Assembly (NCBI GenBank): GCA_025966175.1
Contig: JAOPVN010000491.1
Span: forward strand, 1-7,763
Source of the DNA: Modestobacter sp.
Lineage (GTDB): Bacteria; Actinomycetota; Actinomycetes; Mycobacteriales; Geodermatophilaceae
Direction: 5' to 3'
Length of the DNA stretch: 7,763 nt
Shown here: in pieces, positions 1-5,686 of the stretch
Numbering within the stretch: the first letter of the stretch is position 1
Layout of the letters: every line of letters starts with the position of its first letter
The notes under the pieces: model-generated
The model's database searches: none
What the model saw: the letters and a program-made list of their open reading frames with translations, nothing else
Told to the model about the DNA's origin: nothing
Position numbers and translations under genes: made by a program

Positions 1-558
1 GGGGCGCACGGTCGGCGCGCTCGCCGGTGCGGCGGAGGTCATCGGCCCGGACGGCGACGGGCGCCGTGCAGCCGGGGACTCGGCCGCCGGCGACTGCACC
101 ATCGGTGGCTGGGACGTCGGGGGCTGCGCCATCGGTGACTGGGCCGTCGGGGGCAGCGCCATCGGCGACCGGCGGCGCTCGCCGGTCTCCGGTGGGCGCC
201 CGGGCGCGGCGGAGGGATCGTGGTCGGTGCGGCGGCGGCCGGCGCCGGGCGGTGGTCCACCGCTCGGGCGTGCCGGCGGACGGCGGAGCATGGGGTCCTC
301 GCCGGCCGGGAGGAGCCCCTCCCGGCGCCGGTCGGCCCGGCTGGACCGCGGCATGGTCATCGCGCCGTCGGTCTCGGGATCGGCCGACGGCCCACCTGCC
401 GTCGCCGGAGCGCTCGCGGAACGGGGCAGCTCGGCGTCGCTGCGGCGCTCGCGGACCGAGCGATCGGCCTCCTCGGCAGCGCTGCGGCGCTCATCGGCGC
501 GCCGACGGCCGCCCGGCGCGGACACCTCCGGCTGGCTTCCGTCACTGCCTGGCGCCAC
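1..558 (-). CDS. Pro/Ala-rich N-terminal part of a probable LytR_C (VirR-like) envelope protein, cut at the left edge
   Basis: An open frame of 186 codons begins at GTG 558 and reaches the window edge without a stop. Its composition fits a real gene: the third codon position is overwhelmingly G/C and the second is the most mixed. The visible part is hydrophilic and low-complexity, rich in Pro, Ala, Arg and Ser. It contains a stretch reading MTMPRSSRADRRREG, then a Pro-rich tract with three approximate ten-residue repeats of the SPMAQPPTSQ type. No membrane helix or catalytic domain is visible yet. The start lies 23 nt after the DUF3263 stop, so the two are probably co-transcribed. In mycobacteria a DUF3263 gene (Rv0430) precedes the LytR_C-domain protein VirR (Rv0431), and the family assignment here rests on that neighbourhood. 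GGGGAGG lies only 3 nt before the GTG, so the start could instead be an internal ATG. Confidence 0.66.
   Translation of the reverse strand, partial: MAPGSDGSQPEVSAPGGRRRADERRSAAEEADRSVRERRSDAELPRSASAPATAGGPSADPETDGAMTMPRSSRADRRREGLLPAGEDPMLRRPPARPSGGPPPGAGRRRTDHDPSAAPGRPPETGERRRSPMALPPTAQSPMAQPPTSQPPMVQSPAAESPAARRPSPSGPMTSAAPASAPTVRP
94..183. repeat. 30-bp tandem repeat, about 2.5 copies, coding
   Basis: Units begin at 94, 124 and 154, and each has the core CATCGG followed by a GAC/GGC-type step. The first two units differ at only three positions (99, 108 and 115 against 129, 138 and 145). The third is degenerate after about 20 bases. The 30-bp period preserves the reading frame and encodes the repeated Pro-Met-Ala/Val-containing decapeptide of the overlapping minus-strand gene. 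Such in-frame minisatellites commonly vary in copy number. Confidence 0.7.
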
Positions 559-581
559 ATGCCTCCCCACGGTGAGAGAGG

Positions 582-986
582 CTAGTCGCGCGCGGGGTCT
601 GTGCCCAGGACCCGACCGGAGCGTTGCCGCTGGCGAGCGGCTCGCATGCGGCGCAGCCGGCGCACGAGCACCGGGTCGACCGCGAGGGCCTCGGGACGGT
701 CCACCAGGGCATTGAGCACCTGGTAGTAGCGGGTTGCCGACATCCCGAAGCGGTCCCGGATGGCGGCCTCCTTGGCGCCCGCGTAGCGCCACCACTGGCG
801 TTCGAAGGCCAGCATCTCCCGCTCACGCGCGGGCAGAGTCACAGCGGTGTCGTTCCCGGCAGCCCCACCAGCCACGGGCGTCTCGTCGCCCGGTGCCGGG
901 GAGGCGGTCTCACTGGGTTCCGTCCCCGGGGTCGCGGTCCCGGCGGCACGCGCCTCGCGGGCGGTCTGCGCGGTGTCGCTGCTCAT
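582..986 (-). CDS. DUF3263 family protein with a helix-turn-helix-like domain
   Basis: This 134-residue protein has a disordered Ala/Thr/Pro-rich N-terminus (about residues 1-50). A conserved core follows (about 51-115) starting LPAREREMLAFERQWW, then a helix-turn-helix-like stretch with GAKEAAIRDRFGMSATRYYQ, and a strongly basic Arg-rich tail. This matches the small actinobacterial DUF3263 family (for example Rv0430 of M. tuberculosis), whose molecular function is not established. The HTH shape and basic tail suggest nucleic-acid binding, which is inference. I chose ATG 986 because GGAGG lies 9 nt upstream. The frame extends further upstream to a GTG at 1043, but that start lacks comparable support. 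It is followed after 23 nt by the Pro-rich envelope-protein candidate, and a possible -10 element (TACCGT) lies about 75 nt upstream. Confidence 0.86.
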   Translation of the reverse strand: MSSDTAQTAREARAAGTATPGTEPSETASPAPGDETPVAGGAAGNDTAVTLPAREREMLAFERQWWRYAGAKEAAIRDRFGMSATRYYQVLNALVDRPEALAVDPVLVRRLRRMRAARQRQRSGRVLGTDPARD

Positions 987-1018
987 CGGGTCCTGCCTCC
1001 GGTCGCCGTGGGCGCCCG

Positions 1019-1041
1019 GCCGGTGCGGCGTCGCCACCGGC
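1019..1041 (-). other. Bulged hairpin in the rarD-DUF3263 gap
   Basis: Read on the minus strand, GCCGGT pairs with ACCGGC. Inside, GGC pairs with GCC around a GAC loop, with a 2-nt bulge, giving nine pairs in 23 nt. It lies 75 nt after the rarD stop and 33 nt before the DUF3263 start. It could be a rarD terminator without a U-tract or a structure in the DUF3263 leader. GC-rich DNA forms such stems readily. Confidence 0.35.
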
Positions 1042-1060
1042 ACGGGATCGGTCTGCTCCG

Positions 1061-1066
1061 ACGGTA
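1061..1066 (-). promoter_or_regulatory. Possible -10 element for DUF3263
   Basis: TACCGT on the minus strand fits the actinobacterial TANNNT -10 pattern and stands out in an otherwise G/C-saturated 129-bp gap. It would start transcription about 65-70 nt upstream of the DUF3263 ATG. I see no convincing -35 hexamer at the usual distance, so the call is tentative. If real, the DUF3263 gene and its downstream partner can be transcribed independently of rarD. Confidence 0.35.
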
Positions 1067-1115
1067 GTCGCGTCGCGCTCGGGCCGGGGGGACGCAGCCG
1101 GGCGAGCCGGTCCGC

Positions 1116-2030
1116 TCAGACGCCGACCGGGAGCGGGCCGGCAGCGGCCCGCCGGGTGCTGTGCGCCTGGCGCAGGGTGTCCACGGTGAACACGGCCAGG
1201 GCCAGCCACACGATGGCGAACCCGGCCAGCCGGGCCGGGGGCATCGGCTCGTCGTAGACGAACACGCCGATCGACAGCTGGATCAGCGGCGTCACGTACT
1301 GCAGCAGGCCGACGGTCGACAACGGCACCCGGTTGGCGGCGGCGGCGAACAGCAGCAGCGGGACGGCAGTGGCCAGCCCGGTGCTCACGAGCAGGAACGC
1401 GTTGCCGACCCCGGCGCTGCCGAAAGCGGCGTTCCCGTGGGCCTCCAGGACGCCGATCACGACCAGCGCCGGCACGAACACCACCGCCGTCTCGACGAAC
1501 AGGCCCGGCGCCGCCTCCACCCGCACCAGCTTCTTCATCAGGCCGTAGAGGCCGAAGCTGGTCGCCAGGGACAGCGCGATCCACGGCGGGCGGCCGTAGT
1601 CGACGGTGAGCACGACGACCGCCAGCACGGCGATGCCGACCGCGGTCCACTGCAGCCGGCGCAGTCGCTCCCGGAACACCGCGACGCCGAGGACCACGCT
1701 GACCAGCGGGTTGATGAAGTAGCCCAGGGACGACTCGACCACGTGCCCGGAGTTGACCGCGTAGACGTAGACGAGCCAGTTGATCGCGATGAGCCCCGCA
1801 GCGGCGGCGAGCACCAGCAGCGCGCGCCGGTCGGCGACGATGGCCCGCACCTGCGCCCAGCCGCGGCGCACGGTCAACAGCAGCGCGATGAACAGCAGCG
1901 ACCACGCCACCCGGTGGGCCACGATCTCCAGCCCGCCGGCCGGTTCCAGCAGCGGGAAGTAGAGCGGGAAGACCCCCCAGAGGACGTAGGCCCCGAGGCC
2001 GGCACCCACCCCGGCACGACGTTCGTCCAC
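1116..2030 (-). CDS. rarD: EamA-family transporter RarD
   Basis: This 304-residue polytopic membrane protein has about ten hydrophobic segments, the usual size for RarD proteins of the drug/metabolite transporter superfamily. Diagnostic stretches are LWGVFPLYFPLL (17-28), AHRVAWSLLF (38-47), INWLVYVYAVNSGHVVESSL (83-102), the following GYFINPLVSVVLG, and GLLQYVTPLIQLSIGV (241-256). RarD was named for its link to chloramphenicol sensitivity, but its natural substrate is not firmly known. GTG 2030 has no Shine-Dalgarno sequence. Instead TACGGT sits exactly 6 nt upstream, as expected for a leaderless transcript. A later in-frame start near residue 8 is possible but poorly supported. The gene is divergent from the Na+/H+ antiporter, with 169 bp between start codons. 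Confidence 0.93.
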   Translation of the reverse strand: MDERRAGVGAGLGAYVLWGVFPLYFPLLEPAGGLEIVAHRVAWSLLFIALLLTVRRGWAQVRAIVADRRALLVLAAAAGLIAINWLVYVYAVNSGHVVESSLGYFINPLVSVVLGVAVFRERLRRLQWTAVGIAVLAVVVLTVDYGRPPWIALSLATSFGLYGLMKKLVRVEAAPGLFVETAVVFVPALVVIGVLEAHGNAAFGSAGVGNAFLLVSTGLATAVPLLLFAAAANRVPLSTVGLLQYVTPLIQLSIGVFVYDEPMPPARLAGFAIVWLALAVFTVDTLRQAHSTRRAAAGPLPVGV

Positions 2031-2036
2031 CGGCGA

Positions 2037-2042
2037 ACCGTA
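2037..2042 (-). promoter_or_regulatory. -10 element for a leaderless rarD transcript
   Basis: TACGGT on the minus strand (plus-strand accgta) ends 6 nt before the rarD GTG. That spacing would put transcription initiation at or next to the start codon. There is no Shine-Dalgarno sequence in between and no clear -35 box. DUF5313 and the Rieske gene share the arrangement. Confidence 0.5.
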
Positions 2043-2199
2043 CGCCCACCCGATGGTGAGCCAGGCTCAGGACCTGGTCGGCAACGTCACCGAAGTCACG
2101 CCCGTCAGCGCCCTCTCGTCCTGCTCACCGTCGCCGGACCGGCCAACATGGGGCGACGGTTCCCGCGGGCGACGTGGGGACGACTGCGAGAGGTGGGGG

Positions 2200-3852
2200 A
2201 TGAACGGGGCCGAACTGCTGCTGCTGGCGCTCGGCGCGGTGGGGGTGGCGGCGGTGGCCCGACGAGTGGGCTGGCAGGCGCCCCTGGTGCTGGTGGTGGT
2301 CGGGTTCGGAGTCAGCTTCCTGCCGGGCGTGCCCGAGCTGCAGATCGACGGCGAGCTGTTGCTGGCCGCCGTCCTGCCGCCGTTGCTGTACTCCTCGGCG
2401 CTCGGGGTCTCCTACGTCGGCTTCCGCGCGCTCTTCCACCCGATCGTGCAGCTGGGCGTCGGGCTGGTGTTCGTCACCGCGATCGTCGTCGCGCTGGTCG
2501 CCCGGGCGGTCGTCCCGGGGTTGCCCATGCCGGTGGCGCTGCTGCTGGGCGCGATCGTGGCCCCACCCGACGCCGTCTCCGCTGCCTCGATCGGCCGCAA
2601 GCTCGGGCTTCCCCGACCGGTGATGACGGTGCTGGCCGGCGAGAGCCTGATCAACGACGCGGCGGCGCTCACCTTCTACAAGGTCGCCCTGGCCGGTGTC
2701 TTCGGTGCCAGCGGCAGCCTGCTCGGCATCGACTGGAGCACCGCGGCAGGCACCTTCGGCCTGGCCGTCGCGGCCGGGGTGGCCGTCGGACTGGCGCTCG
2801 GCTGGCTGGTGCACGCCCTGCGGATGCGCCTGCAGGACCCGGTCGTCGAGTCGGTGCTGGGGCTGATCGTGCCGTTCGCGGCCTACCTGCTGGCCGAGGA
2901 GCTGCACGGCTCGGGCGTGCTCGCGGTGGTCGCGGCCGGGTTGTACCTGGGGCACCGCGGCCCGGAGGCCGGCTACGCCACCCGGCTGCAGGAACGCCCG
3001 CTGTGGTCCTCGCTGGACCTGTTGCTGGAGGCCGTCGTCTTCGCGCTGATCGGGCTGCAGCTGCGCTACGTCGTCGGCGCGGTGCAGGACTCCGACCGGT
3101 CGAACGGCTCGCTGCTGGTCGCGGCGGTGGTGGTGCTGGCGGTCACGATCGTCATCCGGTTCCTCTACGTCTTCGGCCTGGAGCTGCTGCGCCGCGCCCC
3201 GCGGCCGTCCCGCTCCGGGCTCACCCGGCCCGAGCGACCACCCTGGACCTACCAGGTGGTCATCTCCTGGACCGGCATGCGCGGGGTGGTGTCGCTGGCG
3301 GCGGCCGCTGCGCTGCCGGTCGAGGTGAACGGAGAGCCGTTCCGGGACCGCGGCGCCGTGCAGTTCCTCGCCTTCGCCGTCACCATCGGCACCCTGCTGC
3401 TGCAGGGGCTGACCCTGCCGGCGCTGATCCGGCGGCTGGGGGTTCGGGATGAGGACCAGCCGCAGCGGGACGCCGAGGAGGAGCTGCACCTGCAGGAGAA
3501 GGCGACGGAGGCCGCCCTCGCGCGACTGGACGAGATCGTGGCCGCCCTGGTCCCGCGGATCGGCGAGGAGCGCGCCAAGGAGTGGGACGAGCGGATCCGT
3601 GGCCCCCTGCTCGCGCGGACGGCGACGATGCACCAGGCCGTCCGGGCCGAGGAGGAGGAGGAGGCCGAGCGCGGGCGACGCCGGGCAGAGACCTTCCGCC
3701 GGGTCCGGCAGCAGGTCATCCAGGTGCAGCGCCAGGTGCTGATGGAGGAGCGCGACAAGGGCAACATCGACGAGGAGGTCGTGCGCGCCGTGCTCCAGGA
3801 GCTGGACCACGAGGAGGCCGCCGGGGCGCACTCCTGGGTCAGCCGGTTCTGA
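2200..3852 (+). CDS. CPA1-type Na+/H+ antiporter with a cytoplasmic coiled-coil tail
   Basis: This 550-residue secondary transporter exchanges Na+ (or K+) for H+ across the cytoplasmic membrane. Residues 1-412 are a hydrophobic core of about 12 helices with CPA1 hallmarks: AAVLPPLLY (56-64), GAIVAPPDAVSAASIGRKLG (117-136), the acidic motif GESLINDAAAL (147-157, with N152 and D153), and SWTGMRGVVSLAAA (356-369, with R361). The tail (about 413-550) is hydrophilic and predicted coiled coil. It includes a run of five Glu (484-488, five GAG codons), then Arg/Gln-rich heptad-like sequence, consistent with a regulatory cytoplasmic domain as in bacterial long-form CPA1 proteins. ATG 2200 was chosen for the GAGAGGTGGGGG tract just upstream. 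The frame is open back to 2053, but that stretch is not membrane-like. Cation specificity cannot be read from sequence. Confidence 0.93.
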   Translation: MNGAELLLLALGAVGVAAVARRVGWQAPLVLVVVGFGVSFLPGVPELQIDGELLLAAVLPPLLYSSALGVSYVGFRALFHPIVQLGVGLVFVTAIVVALVARAVVPGLPMPVALLLGAIVAPPDAVSAASIGRKLGLPRPVMTVLAGESLINDAAALTFYKVALAGVFGASGSLLGIDWSTAAGTFGLAVAAGVAVGLALGWLVHALRMRLQDPVVESVLGLIVPFAAYLLAEELHGSGVLAVVAAGLYLGHRGPEAGYATRLQERPLWSSLDLLLEAVVFALIGLQLRYVVGAVQDSDRSNGSLLVAAVVVLAVTIVIRFLYVFGLELLRRAPRPSRSGLTRPERPPWTYQVVISWTGMRGVVSLAAAAALPVEVNGEPFRDRGAVQFLAFAVTIGTLLLQGLTLPALIRRLGVRDEDQPQRDAEEELHLQEKATEAALARLDEIVAALVPRIGEERAKEWDERIRGPLLARTATMHQAVRAEEEEEAERGRRRAETFRRVRQQVIQVQRQVLMEERDKGNIDEEVVRAVLQELDHEEAAGAHSWVSRF

Positions 3853-3867
3853 GCCCTTTCAGCTCAG
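3849..3867. terminator. Compact hairpin shared by two convergent stop codons
   Basis: CTGAGC (3849-3854) and GCTCAG (3862-3867) form a perfect 6-bp stem around a 7-nt loop. The left arm contains the antiporter stop codon and the loop contains the stop of the opposing gene. The position suits a bidirectional terminator, but the stem is short and there is no T-run on either side. Confidence 0.4.
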
Positions 3868-4548
3868 GCCCAGCACGATGCCGACGACCAGTGCGGCCAG
3901 GAACACCCCGAGGGTGGCCAGCGTGATGCCGGTGGCGCCGGCCTTGCCCTTCTTCGGCGCCCCGGGCTGCACCGGCATCTGCCAGACGCCGGCGACCTGG
4001 ACCGGGATGAGGTAACGACCCTGCTCCTGCCCGGCCCAGACGGCCCGACCGACGACGTCGACCACCTGCGGGCCTGCCTTGCGCAGCGAGCCCTCGTCGA
4101 AGGCGAGCCGGCCCGCGGGGGTGTGCAGGGTGACCGCCAGCTTGCGCCGGTTCTGCACCGCCGCGACGCCGGTGAGCGTCGTCAGGTCGATGCCCTCCCG
4201 GCCCAGCACGCCGGTGCCCTCCAGCACGCGCCCGTCGCTGCGCAGCTTCCACACGTTGCCGGTCCAGGCGAACAGCACACCGACCAGCACGACGGCGGCC
4301 GGGACGACGTAGGGCACCGTGTGCAGCCGGTCCAGGTCCTTGCTGGCCATCTCCCAGCCACACCAGACGCTCAACGCGGCCAGCAGCACCAGCCCGGCGG
4401 TCAGCGCGAGGCGACGGACGCCGGACGGCAGGCGCTGCGGCGGGCCGAGTGGGGGAACCAGACCGGGAACGGGCGGGGCACCGCCCTGCATCCCCTGCGC
4501 TGGTGGTGGCGGAACGGACCCGGGCGGCTGCGGCTGCACGCCGGGCAT
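3859..4548 (-). CDS. Unrecognised three-helix membrane protein with a Pro-rich N-terminus and possible PH-like domain
   Basis: I do not recognise the family of this 229-residue protein. Residues 1-45 are Pro/Gly/Gln-rich and probably disordered. Two membrane helices follow (about 46-66 and 79-97), then a soluble segment (about 98-200), and a C-terminal helix (about 207-227) preceded by the basic APKKGKAG. The soluble segment begins NVWKLRSDGRVLEGTGVLGR and continues as short alternating strands with KLAVTLHTPAGRLAFDEGSL. It resembles a bacterial PH-like fold, but this is a shape argument only. A cysteine in helix 1 (C63) is not in a lipobox. ATG 4548 has AGG directly adjacent rather than a well-spaced Shine-Dalgarno, so the start is uncertain, and Met20 (preceded by AGGGG) is an alternative. 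The gene converges on the antiporter with a 6-bp gap. Its upstream region carries the GTGAC repeats. Confidence 0.82.
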   Translation of the reverse strand: MPGVQPQPPGSVPPPPAQGMQGGAPPVPGLVPPLGPPQRLPSGVRRLALTAGLVLLAALSVWCGWEMASKDLDRLHTVPYVVPAAVVLVGVLFAWTGNVWKLRSDGRVLEGTGVLGREGIDLTTLTGVAAVQNRRKLAVTLHTPAGRLAFDEGSLRKAGPQVVDVVGRAVWAGQEQGRYLIPVQVAGVWQMPVQPGAPKKGKAGATGITLATLGVFLAALVVGIVLGLS

Positions 4549-4790
4549 CCTGGCAGGTCGCCGGGGCGGTCGTCCGGGAACGCGCGGGGACCCCGGTGCC
4601 CGTGACGACGCCGCCGCGGGACCACGTCGCTCCGCCAGATCGGCGGACCCGTCCCTGAGCGTCGTGACGAAGGGTCACGTGTCACGTCGCGCAGTCACCG
4701 ACGCGCTCTCCCACCCGGCCATGCCGCCCACGCACCCCGAGCCATTCGCTGCAGTTCCCCCGTCCTCCGGTGCGGGCCTACCGTTGTTGT
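4549..4790. promoter_or_regulatory. Divergent intergenic region with clustered GTGAC/GTCAC half-sites
   Basis: This is the longest non-coding stretch (242 bp), between the three-helix membrane protein (minus) and DUF5313 (plus). Half-sites GTGAC occur at 4602 and 4664, and GTCAC at 4674, 4681 and 4694. CGTGAC (4663-4668) and GTCACG (4674-4679) form an inverted repeat with a 5-bp spacer. GTCACGT is then tandemly duplicated (4674-4687). A second inverted repeat of identical geometry, TCCGCC and GGCGGA with a 5-bp spacer, lies at 4631-4647, 32 bp away. This looks like an operator region, but the cognate regulator is unknown. Confidence 0.45.
4779..4784 (+). promoter_or_regulatory. -10 element for a leaderless DUF5313 transcript
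   Basis: TACCGT fits TANNNT and ends exactly 6 nt before GTG 4791. No Shine-Dalgarno sequence precedes the GTG. A weak TTCCCC at 4755-4760 could serve as -35 with an 18-bp spacer, but it is not convincing. Confidence 0.5.
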
Positions 4791-5189
4791 GTGGACGCTG
4801 GACGCCCGAACCCGGCCCAGTGGCTCTGGTACGCCTACGGCGGTGGCCTGCCCCGCTCCCTGTCGCCCTGGGTGCTCGAGGACACCACCCGCCGCAGCTG
4901 GGTGCTCCGCCACCTCGCGCGGGCCCTCACCCAGCTCGCCCCGGTCGTCGTGCTCTGCCTGCTCGTCCCACCGGTCGACTTCGGCGTCCGGCTGACCGCC
5001 GCCGCCGGCGGACTGGTGATCGGGCTGCTGTTCTCCGCGGCCTACATGACCGAGACCACTGAGCACCGCGCGGTCAAGGCCGGCTGGCCCTCGGGGACGA
5101 CGGCGGAACGGCGGGCCGAGCGCGCCGAGCGGGAACGCCTGGAACGACAGGCCCGCTACCGCTCGGGCGGGGCCGGCAGCTTCGACTGA
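4791..5189 (+). CDS. DUF5313 family small membrane protein
   Basis: This 132-residue protein opens with the family signature RPNPAQWLWYAYGGGLP (5-21), then SPWVLEDTTRRSWVLRHLAR (25-44). Two membrane helices follow (about 46-62 and 67-86), then a highly charged C-terminal helix rich in Arg and Glu (about 104-123). The arrangement matches actinobacterial DUF5313 proteins, whose function is unknown. GTG 4791 is chosen because the conserved family sequence begins almost immediately and TACCGT lies 6 nt upstream. An earlier in-frame GTG at 4770 would add seven residues that lack family character and would overlap the promoter. The Rieske gene follows on the same strand after 86 bp, with a hairpin and a possible separate promoter in between, so I do not call them an operon. 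Confidence 0.86.
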   Translation: MDAGRPNPAQWLWYAYGGGLPRSLSPWVLEDTTRRSWVLRHLARALTQLAPVVVLCLLVPPVDFGVRLTAAAGGLVIGLLFSAAYMTETTEHRAVKAGWPSGTTAERRAERAERERLERQARYRSGGAGSFD

Positions 5190-5213
5190 GGCTGCGCACA
5201 TGGTCTTCTCGCG

Positions 5214-5238
5214 GACGGCACCGCGGCCAGGTGCCCGT
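5214..5238 (+). terminator. Hairpin downstream of DUF5313
   Basis: GGCACC (5217-5222) pairs with GGTGCC (5230-5235) around a 7-nt loop, and the stem can extend outward with one bulged C. It begins about 25 nt after the DUF5313 stop and ends about 38 nt before the Rieske start, a suitable place for a terminator. There is no T-run, so it may be only a GC-rich fold. Confidence 0.4.
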
Positions 5239-5263
5239 CAGCGGGTGACGCCGGGCTGAAGGG

Positions 5264-5269
5264 CACGAT
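5264..5269 (+). promoter_or_regulatory. Possible -10 element for a leaderless Rieske transcript
   Basis: CACGAT matches TANNNT at positions 2 and 6 and ends exactly 6 nt before GTG 5276, the same geometry as at rarD and DUF5313. A GAAGGG at 5258-5263 is a rival Shine-Dalgarno candidate, but it lies 12 nt from the GTG, longer than usual. Confidence 0.33.
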
Positions 5270-5275
5270 GTTCGC

Positions 5276-5686
5276 GTGCATCCCTGCTTCACCCGCCGGA
5301 GTCTGCTCATCGCCGGAGGCGCCGGGCTCGGGGCCGTGGCCCTGGCCGCGTGCGCGGGCGGACCCGGCATCCCGGAGCTGACCGGGATCGGGGCGGGGGA
5401 CGTCGTCGTCCCGATGGCCGACGTGCCCGTCGGCGGCGCCTACGAGGTGTCGATCGACGGCCGCCGGGTGCTGATCGGCCGGCCCACCGAGGGCACCGTG
5501 GTCGCCTTCGACGCGACGTGCACGCACCAGGGCTGCACCGTCCGCGCCACCGAGGACGGCCTGGTGTGCCCCTGCCACGGGTCGGCGTTCGACCCGGCGA
5601 CCGGCGCGGCCGTCCACGGGCCGGCGACCGAACCGCTGGCCCCGGTCAGGGTGACGGTGCGCGACGCCGACGTCGTGCTGACCTGA
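5276..5686 (+). CDS. Exported Rieske [2Fe-2S] lipoprotein with a Tat-type signal
   Basis: This 136-residue electron-transfer protein carries one Rieske [2Fe-2S] cluster. The N-terminus has a twin-arginine motif (TRRSLL, R7-R8), a hydrophobic stretch (10-24) and a lipobox LAAC (23-26). This suggests Tat export of the folded, cluster-loaded protein and lipid anchoring at C26 on the outer membrane face. The cluster ligands are C82 and H84 in CTHQGC (82-87), and C98 and H101 in CPCHGS (98-103). C87 and C100 can form the usual disulfide. The Rieske-typical HGPATEPL follows at 114-121. It is much shorter than the QcrA subunit of cytochrome bc1-aa3, lacks that protein's multi-helix N-terminus, and has no cytochrome b or c neighbour, so its redox partner is unknown. 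GTG 5276 is chosen because it places the twin arginines correctly. Confidence 0.93.
   Translation: MHPCFTRRSLLIAGGAGLGAVALAACAGGPGIPELTGIGAGDVVVPMADVPVGGAYEVSIDGRRVLIGRPTEGTVVAFDATCTHQGCTVRATEDGLVCPCHGSAFDPATGAAVHGPATEPLAPVRVTVRDADVVLT

Noticed and set aside
357..560. Alternative minus-strand start ATG 560 (67 codons) after DUF3263
   Set aside because: It overlaps GTG 558 in another frame, stops after 67 codons and has poorer third-position GC. The GTG frame stays open to the window edge.
27..715. Several plus-strand open frames of 120-180 codons opposite the Pro-rich and DUF3263 genes
   Set aside because: They overlap one another, have Arg/Gly/Pro-rich compositions and no recognisable motif. 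The minus-strand frame has the better codon-position bias.
910..2049. A 379-codon minus-strand frame overlapping rarD
   Set aside because: It is a frame-shifted shadow of rarD (Arg/Gly/Pro-rich) on the same strand, while the rarD frame has clear family motifs.
1161..3452. A 763-codon open frame on the plus strand across rarD and the antiporter
   Set aside because: It is antisense to rarD and out of frame with the antiporter. Its translation is Arg/Gly/Gln/His-rich low complexity with no family motifs, a GC-rich shadow of two well-recognised genes.
2125..3831. A 568-codon open frame on the minus strand opposite the antiporter
   Set aside because: The translation is dominated by Gln, His, Asp and Arg runs, the expected reverse-complement shadow of Leu/Val/Ala-rich membrane codons.
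4664..4678. GTGAC-N5-GTCAC read as a CRP/FNR-type site
   Set aside because: The CRP-type consensus is TGTGA-N6-TCACA. Here the TGA/TCA halves are 7 bp apart and the flanking T and A are replaced by C and G, so I left the regulator unnamed.
5276..5686. Rieske gene as qcrA of the cytochrome bc1 complex
   Set aside because: It is too short, has a lipoprotein signal instead of several N-terminal membrane helices, and has no qcrB or qcrC neighbour.
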